Shown: positions 27,233-36,906, numbered from the stretch's first letter. The stretch is DNA of 64,000 bases from Christensenellaceae bacterium (GCA_022510815.1 JAFLST010000002.1:72921-136920); one strand, 5' to 3'. Notes: generated by a model not told the origin, from the sequence alone. Made by a program: numbers and translations.

Positions 27233-28159
27233 ATGTACTGTCTGTTCGGTGAGCAGTCTGCGTCTGGGGACTTCCTGCGGCACAGGCTTCACGCGCCGCC
27301 GGAAGGCTGGGAGGGCGTGCTGGCGGTGCTGTCCGCGGAGGAGTACGCTGCCGCCGAAGTACCGGCCCCGCTGCGTCCGCCTGAAGCGCTTTCCATGGGC
27401 GAGGCGAGGTATTGCAGGCTTCAGATTGAGCCGGACAGAATCAGCGGAAGGCTGCGCATCCCGGCGCATCAGCGCCAGTCAGCCTGTGACCTGCTGTTTG
27501 TCTGGTGGCAGGAGAGCCTGCTCATCCTTGACAAGTGCAGTGTTGTAATCACGGCCATGGAACGCATGGCGGCGCTGCGGTGGCAGCCCGTCAATACCCC
27601 GGCGGCCTTTCTGACGGCGCTGCTTCTGGCGCTGACGGCTGAGGAACCGGCACGCATCCAGCAGCTTGAGGATCGCACCGCGGCGCTGGAACAGGCCGTG
27701 CTGGGCGATGAAACGGAGACGTTCATTGACAGCATGAGTGAGCTGCGCAAGGAGTTCAACAGGCGCGGGAGGTATTACGCGCATCTTGGCGAGATGGCCG
27801 CGACGCTGGAGGAGAACGCCGCCGAGCGATTCAGCGCTGCTGATCTGAAACGGATTGCCTGTCTGGCCCGGCGGGCCGGGGCGCTGCGGGAGGAGACGCA
27901 GATGCTCCGGGAATATGCCAGTCAGGTGTGCAGCGAATATCAGTCGCAGGTAGACATCGCGCAGAACCGCATCATGAAGGTGCTCACCATCGTGACAACG
28001 CTGTTTCTGCCGCTGTCTCTGATTGCCGCGTGGTACGGTATGAACTTCCAATACATGCCGGAGCTCGGCTGGGTTTACGGGTATCCGGCGGTGATCGGGC
28101 TCAGCGTGCTGGTGGTCGCGGTCTGCCTGATCTTTTTCAAGAAGCGTCACTACTGGTAG
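27233..28159 (+). CDS. CorA-family divalent cation transporter
   Basis: C-terminal two TM helices with GMN motif (AWYGMNFQYMPELGWVYGYP). Confidence 0.85.
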   Translation: MYCLFGEQSASGDFLRHRLHAPPEGWEGVLAVLSAEEYAAAEVPAPLRPPEALSMGEARYCRLQIEPDRISGRLRIPAHQRQSACDLLFVWWQESLLILDKCSVVITAMERMAALRWQPVNTPAAFLTALLLALTAEEPARIQQLEDRTAALEQAVLGDETETFIDSMSELRKEFNRRGRYYAHLGEMAATLEENAAERFSAADLKRIACLARRAGALREETQMLREYASQVCSEYQSQVDIAQNRIMKVLTIVTTLFLPLSLIAAWYGMNFQYMPELGWVYGYPAVIGLSVLVVAVCLIFFKKRHYW

Positions 28160-28208
28160 CACAAAGTTTACACGGACTTCACAATCAGGACATGATGCGG
28201 TGGTATGC

Positions 28209-28237
28209 TTGTCAAGAACGCTGGAATATGATACCAT
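28209..28237 (+). promoter_or_regulatory. Promoter TTGTCA-17-TACCAT
   Basis: -35 28209-28214, -10 28232-28237. Confidence 0.5.
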
Positions 28238-28273
28238 GTTGTTTGGTATCCAAGCCATAAAGGAGGTCTTGTT

Positions 28274-28960
28274 GTGTTCTATCTGGACTGGACGTATCTG
28301 CTGATTATCCCCGGCCTACTGCTGGGATTGTGGGCCCAGAGCAGGGTCAATAGCGCCTATCAGGAGTACAGCCGGGTGCAGACGCGGCTGGGTCAGCCGG
28401 CCAGCGTGATGGTGCAGGATATGCTGCGCCGCAATGGCAACAGCGCCGTGTCCGTCGGCCGCGTGTCCGGCAATCTGACGGATCATTACAATCCCGCTGA
28501 CGAGACACTGAAGCTCTCCGACGGCGTCTATGATTCCTCGTCCGTGGCGGCGCTGGGCATCGCGGCCCATGAGGCAGGCCACGCCATGCAGAAGATGGAA
28601 GGCTATGCGCCCCTGTCGCTGCGCAGCGCCGCGGTGCCGATGGTGAACTTCGGCTCCATGCTGTCCACGCCGCTGTTTTTCGTGGGGCTCATCATGGCGT
28701 GGCAACCGCTGGTCTACGCGGGCATCGCGCTGTTCAGCCTGTCGACCATCTTTGCGCTCATCACGCTTCCTGTGGAGTTCGACGCGAGCCGCCGCGCCGT
28801 GCGGATGCTGACCGAGGGCGGCTATGTGACGGGCGAGGAGGAGCAGGGCGTCCGCAGGGTGCTCAACGCCGCCGCGCTCACCTATGTTGCTGCCGCTGTG
28901 ACGAGCCTGCTGACGCTTTTGCGCCTGCTGGTCATTGCCAACCGGGGCCGCCGCCGGTAA
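28274..28960 (+). CDS. YugP-like zinc metallopeptidase, membrane
   Basis: ALGIAAHEAGHAMQKMEGY (HExxH) with TM segments. Confidence 0.88.
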   Translation: MFYLDWTYLLIIPGLLLGLWAQSRVNSAYQEYSRVQTRLGQPASVMVQDMLRRNGNSAVSVGRVSGNLTDHYNPADETLKLSDGVYDSSSVAALGIAAHEAGHAMQKMEGYAPLSLRSAAVPMVNFGSMLSTPLFFVGLIMAWQPLVYAGIALFSLSTIFALITLPVEFDASRRAVRMLTEGGYVTGEEEQGVRRVLNAAALTYVAAAVTSLLTLLRLLVIANRGRRR

Positions 28961-28990
28961 GAAGATCAACCATGCAAAGGATGTGAAGCC

Positions 28991-29650
28991 ATGGGACGGC
29001 TGTATCGTGGACTGGCGTGGCTCATGCGGACGTTTTCGCCGCGCATGACCGTTGAGTGGGAGGAACCCTTCATCGACGGGCCCTGTGTGTTCGTGTACAA
29101 TCATGAGGGAGCGATGGGGCCCATCGACCTGATGGTGAAGTTCCCTCTGCGGGACAAGTGCCGCGCGTGGTGCAACGAGGGCATCATGAACCGCAAGAGC
29201 TGCCCGGCCTATGTCCGTCAGGATTACTGGTGGGAGCCGGGCTGCAGGCTGGAGCTGCTTTACAGCGCGACGCTGCCGTATCTGGCTGCGGCGATCCTTC
29301 CGCCTGTTCTCAAAAGCGCTCCGACGATCCCTGTCTACCATGACGCGCGGGTCATGACGACCATGCGGCTGAGCCTGCAGGCGCTCAAGCGGGGCGAGTA
29401 CGTCGCCATCTGCCCGGAGCAGCCCAGCGGCTTCGGCGAGCATCATGACTGGATCAACACCGGCTGGCTGAACCTGTGTACGCTTTATTATCGGGCGACG
29501 GGCGAGAACCTGCGGCTGTATCCGATGCGCATTGACCCCAAGGGGCGGCGCTTCGTCATGTCCAAGCCCATCGTGTTCGACGGAACGCGCACGCTGGAGG
29601 AGCAGCAGGACGATATCGTCAGGCGACTGGTGGCGGGTTTCCGCGGCTGA
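28991..29650 (+). CDS. PlsC-like lysophospholipid acyltransferase (atypical)
   Basis: CVFVYNHEGAMGPIDLMVKFPL..., VAICPEQPSGFGEH... Confidence 0.6.
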   Translation: MGRLYRGLAWLMRTFSPRMTVEWEEPFIDGPCVFVYNHEGAMGPIDLMVKFPLRDKCRAWCNEGIMNRKSCPAYVRQDYWWEPGCRLELLYSATLPYLAAAILPPVLKSAPTIPVYHDARVMTTMRLSLQALKRGEYVAICPEQPSGFGEHHDWINTGWLNLCTLYYRATGENLRLYPMRIDPKGRRFVMSKPIVFDGTRTLEEQQDDIVRRLVAGFRG

Positions 29651-29659
29651 GGAAGGCCT

Positions 29660-29692
29660 TCCCCTGAGAGCAAGATGCTGTCAGGGGATTTT
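29660..29692 (+). terminator. Terminator
   Basis: TCCCCTGA / TCAGGGGA (29660-29667/29681-29688) then TTTTG. Confidence 0.7.
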
Positions 29693-29717
29693 GTTATGCC
29701 ATAAGATCAGTTTGGGC

Positions 29718-29746
29718 TGGACAGCGGGACGCGCGTCTGCTATAAT
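29718..29746 (+). promoter_or_regulatory. Promoter TGGACA-17-TATAAT
   Basis: -35 29718-29723, -10 29741-29746. Confidence 0.65.
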
Positions 29747-29792
29747 GCGGGAAGGAATCTGATGGAACAAGCATAAGAATGGCGGTGACATC

Positions 29793-30899
29793 ATGGCGAA
29801 TGATGAATATCAAGGCGCGGCAGGGAAGTTTTATGAGCGCATGGGCACCGGCTGGAATCTGGGCAATACGCTGGACGCGACCAACAAGAAGCTGCTGGAG
29901 GTTCCGACTGCGCCAAGCGATTATGAAACGGCGTGGCATAATCCGGTCACGACGCTGGCGCTGATCGAAACCGTGAAAACCGCGGGCTTCGGCACTATCC
30001 GCGTGCCTGTGACTTGGGCGAACCACATCGGCCCCGCGCCGGATTACCGGGTCGACGAGGCGTGGATGAACCGCGTGCGGGAAGTGGTGGACATGGTGCT
30101 GGACGCGGGCTTGTGCTGCATCCTCAACGTCCATCATGATACGGGTGTGGGCGGCTGGCTCCATGCCTCGGAGCAGCATGTGAAGGAGGCGTCCGGCAGG
30201 TTTGCGGCCCTGTGGCGACAGATCGCGGAGCGGTTCCGGGACGATTGCGACCGCCTGATTTTTGAGGGATTCAACGAGGTGCTCGACGAGCACAACAACT
30301 GGGTGTATCCTCGCACCCAGTCGGCCAAGGACGCGATCAACCACTTCAATCAGCTCTTTGTGGACACGGTCCGCGCCACGGGAGGCCCTAATGCCAACCG
30401 CTGTCTGGTCATCACGCCCTACGGCGCGGCCAACATGCGCAGCGCGTTGGAGGATCTGGTCATGCCGCGCGACACCGCCGATCACGCAATGCTCGTCCAG
30501 TTCCACTATTACAGCCCCATCAGCTACTGCTTTGATCGGGACGGCGATGAAAACACGCAGACCGTATGGACGGAAAACGGCGGCAGGGAAGCGCTGGAGG
30601 AAGCCCTCGAGGGCGTGAGGACGCTGTTCACGGAGAAGGGCATTCCCGCCATCATGGGCGAGTTTGCCGCAGGTCACAAGCAGAATGAGGCCGACCGTGC
30701 CGAGTGGACGAAGTTTGTCGTGGATACCTGCGCGGCCAGCGGCGTGAAGTGCGTCTGGTGGGATAACGGCGGCAGGGTGAAGAATGCCGCTTCGTACAGC
30801 ACGATGGGCCTGCTCGACCGCTATCGGCTGGAATGGATGTTCCCGCGGGTTGTCGAAGCACTTACGGGGGTGAAGGTAACCAATGTCAGCGCTGAATAA
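29793..30899 (+). CDS. Glycoside hydrolase family 5 (endoglucanase-like), no signal peptide
   Basis: GTGWNLGNTLDA, TIRVPVTWANH, CILNVHHDTGVGGW, IFEGFNEVLDEHNNW, IMGEFAAGH. Confidence 0.88.
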   Translation: MANDEYQGAAGKFYERMGTGWNLGNTLDATNKKLLEVPTAPSDYETAWHNPVTTLALIETVKTAGFGTIRVPVTWANHIGPAPDYRVDEAWMNRVREVVDMVLDAGLCCILNVHHDTGVGGWLHASEQHVKEASGRFAALWRQIAERFRDDCDRLIFEGFNEVLDEHNNWVYPRTQSAKDAINHFNQLFVDTVRATGGPNANRCLVITPYGAANMRSALEDLVMPRDTADHAMLVQFHYYSPISYCFDRDGDENTQTVWTENGGREALEEALEGVRTLFTEKGIPAIMGEFAAGHKQNEADRAEWTKFVVDTCAASGVKCVWWDNGGRVKNAASYSTMGLLDRYRLEWMFPRVVEALTGVKVTNVSAE

Positions 30900-31404
30900 G
30901 CTACGCGTCCAAACGCCGAGGCTCGTCGTCACTGGGCTTTCCATGACGATGGCAGAGGAGATCCAGCGCCAGTCGCAGGATGAGGCTACCCGCCGCTTTC
31001 TTCCTGACGAGGTGTTCGACACGATGGAAGAGGCACAGGAAACCGTCCGGGAGCTGATCGAGGCGTATCAGTCGCCGGACGGACCCTATGTGTATGCGGT
31101 TGTTCGCAGGGATGAAGTGCTGCTCGGCTATGTGCAGCTTTGCCGGATTGACGATGGCTGGGAAATTGGCTATCATATCGCTGAGGAGCACAGGGGACAG
31201 GGCTACGCCTCGGAAAGCGTGAAGGCCTTTCTGTCCGCGGTGATGGAAAGGCTCGGCGTCAGCCAGATCTGGGGCGTGGTGGATGAGCGCAATGCCGCGT
31301 CCTGCCGGGTGCTGGAAAAGTGCGGCTTCAGGCTGGTTGAGCGCGGCGAGGGGCTTTATCATGGCGCGCTGCGGCCCCGGCGGCGATATCTCTATCAGCT
31401 TTAA
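30883..31404 (+). CDS. GNAT N-acetyltransferase (RimJ/RimL-like)
   Basis: LQTPRL-like N-terminus, GYHIAEEHRGQGYASESVKAFL, VVDERNAASCRVLEKCGFR; overlaps GH5 by 17 nt. Confidence 0.88.
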   Translation: MSALNKLRVQTPRLVVTGLSMTMAEEIQRQSQDEATRRFLPDEVFDTMEEAQETVRELIEAYQSPDGPYVYAVVRRDEVLLGYVQLCRIDDGWEIGYHIAEEHRGQGYASESVKAFLSAVMERLGVSQIWGVVDERNAASCRVLEKCGFRLVERGEGLYHGALRPRRRYLYQL

Positions 31405-31460
31405 CGGAATACCCTGAGCCGGTGCGGTTGATGCATGTCGACTGCGCCGGATTTTTATCC

Positions 31461-31949
31461 TTACAGCCAGACGGGCGGATGCTCCAGCGTCGGCGCGACC
31501 TGATTGAAGAAGATATCCTGATCGAAAAAGACCGTAGCGGTGTTGTCGCAGGGATGAAAGGCGATGCGGCCCTTGCGGCGGATATCCCTGTCGAAGACAA
31601 GCTGGATGCGCTTCTCCGCGTCGAACCAGAGCCCCAGGGGACTGAGGCTGCCGCTCTCCAGACCGAGCATCTCCGGCAGGCATTCCGACGGAGCGAAGGA
31701 CAGACGCGAGGAACCCAGCGCCTTGCTGGTGTCGGCGGTGCGGAAGGGCTTGTCCGGCGGCGTGAGATAGAGATAAAAGGCCGTCTGCTGCCGGTTGCAC
31801 AGCAGGATGTTCTTGCAGAAGGTGACATCAGGCGCGGCAAAGGGAAGCGCAAGACAGTCCGCCATGGTCTGGGCGGGCTCGTGCTCAAAGTATTCATGAG
31901 GAATGTCCAGCGCCCGGAGGCGCGCTATCACCCGTGCTTTGTTGGACAT
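31461..31949 (-). CDS. YbaK/ProX-type prolyl-tRNA deacylase domain protein
   Basis: LRALDIPHEYFEHEPAQTMADC, KNILLCNRQQTAFYLYLTP, GSLSPLGLWFD. Confidence 0.8.
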   Translation of the reverse strand: MSNKARVIARLRALDIPHEYFEHEPAQTMADCLALPFAAPDVTFCKNILLCNRQQTAFYLYLTPPDKPFRTADTSKALGSSRLSFAPSECLPEMLGLESGSLSPLGLWFDAEKRIQLVFDRDIRRKGRIAFHPCDNTATVFFDQDIFFNQVAPTLEHPPVWL

Positions 31950-32683
31950 GGACTGTCAGCTCCTTTCGCCAGAAGATCGGCCAGCTCGGCCCAGCGGCGG
32001 ATGGTCAGGCAGTTGGCGGTCAGCCCGGCGTCCTTCTTTGCCCATGGATTGGGAATGCTGTCGTCCGCGTACAGCACCGGGAACAGACCTGCGTTCTGGG
32101 CGCCTGTCACGTCCGCGGAGATGCTGTCGCCAACGCACCACACCTCCGACGCAGACAGCCCGGCCCGCTCCAGCGCCACTCGGAATAAGAGCGGGCTTGG
32201 CTTGCGCAAGGCGTATTCGCTCGAGGCGAGAATGAACTCGAAGGCGTGCCCGGGGAACATCCTGCGGAGACGGGCGGACAGCGCGTTTCCAGACCAGCCG
32301 ATATTGCTGATGACGCCGGTCCGGATGCCAAGCCGACGCAGGTTCGCCAGCATGTCCTCCGCGCCCGGCATGACTGCGTCCGGCGATGCGGCGTCCGCCA
32401 GAACGATCTCCAGTTCTTCGAGAGGAAGGTCGAACCGCAGGCCGAGGGATTCGTATTTCAGGCGCAGCAGGGGCCACTCGTGAACCTCATAGCCGGAGCG
32501 CCGCACATGCTCCGCCTCGGAGAACAGCTTCGTGCCCAGCGCGCAGGCCTCCTCGGGCGTAACGCCATGCGGGTTGGCAGTCACATGCTCAAAGACCGCC
32601 CGCTCGCCCCGCAGGAAGTCGGCGCTTGCCTCGTAGCACAGCGTGTGCCCGTAATCGAACAGAATCATCTTGGGTGTTTGCAT
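31928..32683 (-). CDS. HAD-superfamily hydrolase
   Basis: MILFDYGHTLCYE, GVISNIGWSG, RKPSPLLFRVAL, CVGDSISADVTGAQNAG. Confidence 0.88.
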   Translation of the reverse strand: MQTPKMILFDYGHTLCYEASADFLRGERAVFEHVTANPHGVTPEEACALGTKLFSEAEHVRRSGYEVHEWPLLRLKYESLGLRFDLPLEELEIVLADAASPDAVMPGAEDMLANLRRLGIRTGVISNIGWSGNALSARLRRMFPGHAFEFILASSEYALRKPSPLLFRVALERAGLSASEVWCVGDSISADVTGAQNAGLFPVLYADDSIPNPWAKKDAGLTANCLTIRRWAELADLLAKGADSPCPTKHG

Positions 32684-32686
32684 CGC

Positions 32687-33589
32687 TCATTCTCCTTCTG
32701 GGAGGATGGTCGGCCTTGAAACTACGACGTCCAGATGGACGCCGCATTCGCCGCCGTCGCCAAAGCCGAAATGGCAGGTGTCGATGATGCTCTCATCCAC
32801 GCCAATGAGACCCGTCGGGGCCATTTGGGACAGCCCCTGACCCAGCTCAACAAGCCTGCGGCAGTCAGGGGAAAGCGCAAACAACGCGCTTTTCAGGGCC
32901 TGCGCTGTTGCTCCGCCAGAGACGTCGGTCATGACGCCGTCGCGGACTGTCAGGGTGACAGGTTCATCCACCAGTCCAAGGGGCTCCACAAGCCTGCCGA
33001 AATGATAGAGCTGCCCGACCGTCACATCCACGACGATGCGCCCGTTCGCCGTTCCCGCCAGCACCTCGGAGGAGGTCTCCGAGGGCGGTAGGAATGCGCA
33101 GCCGCCGTTTTCCGTGATTTCGTGGGAGCAGGTCGTGAAGGGATGAATGGCCAAGGGGATGTCCGTTCCGGCGGCATTCGTGACCTGCAAACGCTGCCCG
33201 TCGCAGAAGCGCGCCATTTCTTCCAGCTTGGCTGTCACCAGCGCTTTGTCCGTTGCCAGTCCCTGCCGAAGGGAAGCCTCGCTGATGCCCAGACGCACGA
33301 ACGCGTACCGGGCGCGCAGCCACTCCGGCTTGCCGAAGGTCGGGAAGTCGCGCCCTGCGCCGCTGATAAACGCGTCAAAGGAGAGCAGCGCGATCACCAG
33401 ATCGTGAGGCTGGAGACTGCCAAGCCGGGGCAGCCAGCTTTCCCTGTCATGATAAGCGAGCACATCGCAGCGGCCGTGCCATTCGCCGCGAATGGTCTCT
33501 GCCAGAGGACGCTGCTCGCCGTCCGTGATGATGATCGTTTCCTGCGCCGGGCCGTGGCACCAGCGTCCAAATAACTCGTCAAATCGCAT
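32687..33589 (-). CDS. M29-type (thermophilic) aminopeptidase-like protein
   Basis: ARFCDGQRLQVTNAAGTDIPLAI, GTANGRIVVDVTVGQLYHFG, LGQGLSQMAPTGLIGVDESIIDTCHFGFG. Start set to MRFDELFGRW. Confidence 0.65.
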   Translation of the reverse strand: MRFDELFGRWCHGPAQETIIITDGEQRPLAETIRGEWHGRCDVLAYHDRESWLPRLGSLQPHDLVIALLSFDAFISGAGRDFPTFGKPEWLRARYAFVRLGISEASLRQGLATDKALVTAKLEEMARFCDGQRLQVTNAAGTDIPLAIHPFTTCSHEITENGGCAFLPPSETSSEVLAGTANGRIVVDVTVGQLYHFGRLVEPLGLVDEPVTLTVRDGVMTDVSGGATAQALKSALFALSPDCRRLVELGQGLSQMAPTGLIGVDESIIDTCHFGFGDGGECGVHLDVVVSRPTILPEGE

Positions 33590-33668
33590 CTGTATTCCCT
33601 CCGTAACCATTGTACACGCCCGCAGCGCCGGAATCAAGAGGAATCGCGTGACGCTCCGAATAGCCGTC

Positions 33669-33697
33669 TTGCGTTCGGGGCAGAATCATGGTATAAT
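33669..33697 (+). promoter_or_regulatory. Promoter TTGCGT-17-TATAAT upstream of pfkA
   Basis: -35 33669-33674, -10 33692-33697 with TG extension; ORF-track start 33698 would precede the TSS. Confidence 0.7.
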
Positions 33698-33739
33698 ATG
33701 CCTAATGATTGCGCAACCAATGAAGGAGGGCGTTTATCC

Positions 33740-34810
33740 ATGAAAAGAAGAATTGGCATTCTGACCAGCGGCGGCGACTGTCCCGGTCTGAACGCTGCGA
33801 TCCGCGGCGTGACCCGCGCGGCTTATGAGATGTTTGACGCGGAGATCATCGGCATTCATGACGGCTATCGCGGTCTGATCGAAGGCGACTATCAGCTCAT
33901 GACCCGCAACCAGTTCTCCGGCATCCTGACGCTGGGCGGCACCATCCTTGGCACGGCCCGCACGCCCTTCCGCGATATGCGCGTGATTGGCGACGACAAG
34001 GTGGACAAGGTCGCCGCAATGAAGGAGACCTATGAGAACCTCAAGCTGGACTGCCTGATTACGCTGGGCGGCAACGGCACCCACAAGACGGCAAACCTGC
34101 TCTCTCAGGAGGGCCTCAACGTCATTGGCCTGCCCAAGACCATTGACAACGATCTCTATGGCACCGACTTCACCTTCGGCTTCCATACGGCCATGGACAT
34201 CGCCACCGAGGTCATTGACCGCATTCACACCACCGCCGCGTCCCACGGCCGCTGCATGGTCATCGAGATCATGGGCAACAAGGCTGGCTGGCTGACGCTC
34301 TATTCCGGCGTCGCGGGCGGCGCGGACGTGATCCTGATTCCCGAGGTTCCGTACAAGATCGAGAAGGTCGCCAAGATCGTCGAGGCCCGCGCGAAGTCCA
34401 ACAAGGGCTTCACGATCATCGCGGTTGCCGAGGGCGCGATGGACAAGGAAGAGGCCAAGCTCAAGAAGAAGGAGCGCGAGGCCAAGCGTGCCAAGGAGCA
34501 CTTCTCTTCCAGCGCTTATGTGGCGCAGCAGCTCCGCGATCTGGTGGGTGTTGAGGCCCGCAGCGTGGTGCCTGGCCACATCCAGCGCGGTGGCACGCCC
34601 TCTGCCTATGACCGCGTGCTCTCCACGCAGTTTGGCGTGCATGCGGCGGAGCTCATCCGCGACGGCGTGTTCGGCGTGACGGTGGCCCTCAAGGGCAACA
34701 AGATCGGTCACAACAAGCTGTCCGACATTGCCGGTGTGCCGAAGCTGGTTCCCGAGGATCACGAGATGATCCGCCTTGCCAAGAACGTCGGCATCTCCTT
34801 CGGCGACTAA
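33740..34810 (+). CDS. pfkA: 6-phosphofructokinase
   Basis: RRIGILTSGGDCPGLNAAIRGVTRAA, GGNGTHKTANLL, GLPKTIDNDLYGTDFTFGFHTA. Confidence 0.95.
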   Translation: MKRRIGILTSGGDCPGLNAAIRGVTRAAYEMFDAEIIGIHDGYRGLIEGDYQLMTRNQFSGILTLGGTILGTARTPFRDMRVIGDDKVDKVAAMKETYENLKLDCLITLGGNGTHKTANLLSQEGLNVIGLPKTIDNDLYGTDFTFGFHTAMDIATEVIDRIHTTAASHGRCMVIEIMGNKAGWLTLYSGVAGGADVILIPEVPYKIEKVAKIVEARAKSNKGFTIIAVAEGAMDKEEAKLKKKEREAKRAKEHFSSSAYVAQQLRDLVGVEARSVVPGHIQRGGTPSAYDRVLSTQFGVHAAELIRDGVFGVTVALKGNKIGHNKLSDIAGVPKLVPEDHEMIRLAKNVGISFGD

Positions 34811-34886
34811 GGCGGGCAGCGCGCCCTCACTCCAATCACCTTGGAAGACGTTTGAGCTGTGTGACGCGCTAATGGCAGAAGTGACG

Positions 34887-34912
34887 CGGCGGGCTTATGC
34901 CCGCCGTTTTTT
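34887..34912 (+). terminator. Terminator after pfkA
   Basis: CGGCGGGC-TTAT-GCCCGCCG-TTTTTT. Confidence 0.9.
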
Positions 34913-34925
34913 CATTGTCTTTTAC

Positions 34926-34954
34926 TCGACAAAGGGACGGCGATAGCGTACAAT
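34926..34954 (+). promoter_or_regulatory. Promoter TCGACA-17-TACAAT
   Basis: -35 34926-34931, -10 34949-34954. Confidence 0.6.
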
Positions 34955-34989
34955 AGAGAGGCTTCAACTTAGCAATGGAGGAATCTTCC

Positions 34990-36210
34990 ATGAAATATGT
35001 TCTGATCATCGGCGACGGCATGAGCGACGACCCGATTGCTGCGCTGGGCGGCAAAACCCCGCTGGAATACCTTGACCTGCCGCACATGGGAATCCTTGCG
35101 GGCAGTGAAGTCGGCACTTGTCAGACGGTACCGGCAGGTGTGGCTCCCGGCAGTGATACGGCGATCCTGAACATCTTCGGCTATGATCCGCGCCAGTGCT
35201 ATACGGGCCGCAGCGTGCTCGAGGCGGCGGGCGTCGGGGTGACGCTCAAGCCGGGTGAGGTGTCCCTGCGCGTGAACCTCTGCGCGGTGGAGGAGATCGG
35301 CGGCGAGCTGATCATTCACAGCCATAACGGCGGCAACATCGAGGGTGATGAGGCCGAAACGCTGATGAACGACCTGCTGGCGGACGCGCGCTTTGCTGAC
35401 GCGGCACAGGCGGCGGGCCTGACCATCCATGTCAGCCGGACCTTCCGGCATATCGGCGTGCTGGGCGGCCCCGTGCCGGAGGAGGCCGTTTTCCAGACCA
35501 CCGAGCCGCACAATGTGCTGGAGCAGCCTGTAGCAAGGTATTACCCGACGGGTGCCATGAAAAAGGAGCTCACCCGGCTGATGCAGGTGAGCTATGAGGT
35601 GCTCAGGGATCATCCCGTGAATCAGGAGCGGATGGCCCGCGGGCTGCTCCCGGCCAACATGATCTGGCCATGGGGTGCCGGGCGGGCGATGGCGCTGCCG
35701 GATTTCCGGAAAAAATACGGCCATGGCGGCGCGGTGATCAGCGCTGTGCCGCTGGTGTGGGGCATTGCCGAACTGGCGGGGCTGCCGCATCCTGAAGTCG
35801 CTGGCGCGACGGGCGATCTGGACACCAACTACGCGGGCAAGGTCGAGGCGGCGCTGTCCGGGCTGGCGGCAGGGGATGACTTTGCGGCCATCCATGTGGA
35901 AGCGCCGGACGAGATGACCCACGCGGGCGACATGGACAAAAAGCTGGAGGCGATCCGGCGGTTGGACAGTCAGGTGGTCGCGCCGCTGCTGGAGAAGCTG
36001 CCCGCGCTGGGGGATTTCCGCATCCTGATGCTTTCCGATCACAAGACGCTTTTGTCCACCCGCACCCATGACGGCAAGCCCGTGCCCTTCGCGATCTATG
36101 ACTCCCGCCGCCCCGGGACGCCCTCGAGGCTCGATGAAGCCGCAGCGGCAAAGGGCGTATGGGTGCCTGAGGGCCATGATATCATGGCGCGCCTGTTCGA
36201 GCAGACGTAA
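34990..36210 (+). CDS. apgM: Cofactor-independent phosphoglycerate mutase, archaeal (ApgM) type
   Basis: MKYVLIIGDGMSDDPIAALGGKTPLEYL, GVAPGSDTAILNIFGYDP, HVEAPDEMTHAGDMDKK, LSDHKTLLSTRTHDGKPVPFAIY. Confidence 0.93.
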   Translation: MKYVLIIGDGMSDDPIAALGGKTPLEYLDLPHMGILAGSEVGTCQTVPAGVAPGSDTAILNIFGYDPRQCYTGRSVLEAAGVGVTLKPGEVSLRVNLCAVEEIGGELIIHSHNGGNIEGDEAETLMNDLLADARFADAAQAAGLTIHVSRTFRHIGVLGGPVPEEAVFQTTEPHNVLEQPVARYYPTGAMKKELTRLMQVSYEVLRDHPVNQERMARGLLPANMIWPWGAGRAMALPDFRKKYGHGGAVISAVPLVWGIAELAGLPHPEVAGATGDLDTNYAGKVEAALSGLAAGDDFAAIHVEAPDEMTHAGDMDKKLEAIRRLDSQVVAPLLEKLPALGDFRILMLSDHKTLLSTRTHDGKPVPFAIYDSRRPGTPSRLDEAAAAKGVWVPEGHDIMARLFEQT

Positions 36211-36215
36211 GGTCG

Positions 36216-36830
36216 TCAGCTTTCAATGCTCTCCAGCCACAGGTCAAGCTCTTCCTCGCTGTCAAAGCCCTTGCCGGAGCGCAGGGTCTCCTGCACGTCG
36301 TCCGGCAGCTCGGACAGCGGAACGTTCAGCTCGCGGACAAGCCCCAGCGCGTCGCCGTAGCGATTCTCAAAGACGCACAGCATGCCGCTCTCATCGGGCA
36401 TGAGAATGACGTGCTCGGGACAATACATATCCAGAGCCTGCGCCATGGTGACCTCGCCCGCGGCGAAGGATGTGACCTGCCACAGATCATAGGCGGCTTC
36501 CAGCTCCGCGCGGCCCTTGCCAGCCAGTTCGGTGGGGAGCGTCTGGCGGCGGGTCAGCTCATGACCGCAGGGCGTGTAGGTGAGGTGCTGGATGAGCTGG
36601 CACTCGGCGGACAGGGTTACCGCTGTATCCGAACCGACCAATGCCGTGTCGGGCAGATCGGCGTCCGGCGCGGAGGCAGTGCGGGGCGTCAGGCCGATGA
36701 TGAGCAGCAGCGCCATGCCCACCAGCACGGCGGTGCCCATCAGCAGGCTGCGAAGATCAATGCTCAGGACGGCGGCGGGCTTGCGCTCGGCTTCCCGGGT
36801 TTCCTTGCTGGGTTCATACCATTTTCTCAT
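36216..36830 (-). CDS. Single-TM protein with BofC C-terminal-like domain
   Basis: N-terminal TM, then ...MLCVFENRYGDALGLVRELNVPLSELPDDVQETLRSGKGFDSEEELDLWLESIES. Start moved to ATG 36830. Confidence 0.6.
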   Translation of the reverse strand: MRKWYEPSKETREAERKPAAVLSIDLRSLLMGTAVLVGMALLLIIGLTPRTASAPDADLPDTALVGSDTAVTLSAECQLIQHLTYTPCGHELTRRQTLPTELAGKGRAELEAAYDLWQVTSFAAGEVTMAQALDMYCPEHVILMPDESGMLCVFENRYGDALGLVRELNVPLSELPDDVQETLRSGKGFDSEEELDLWLESIES

Positions 36831-36906
36831 GGCTGGTCGCTCCTTCTGATTGATGATTTCAGTATGCGGCGGCGAGCCTTTCCTTATTCGAGGGAGGAAC
36901 GTGACG

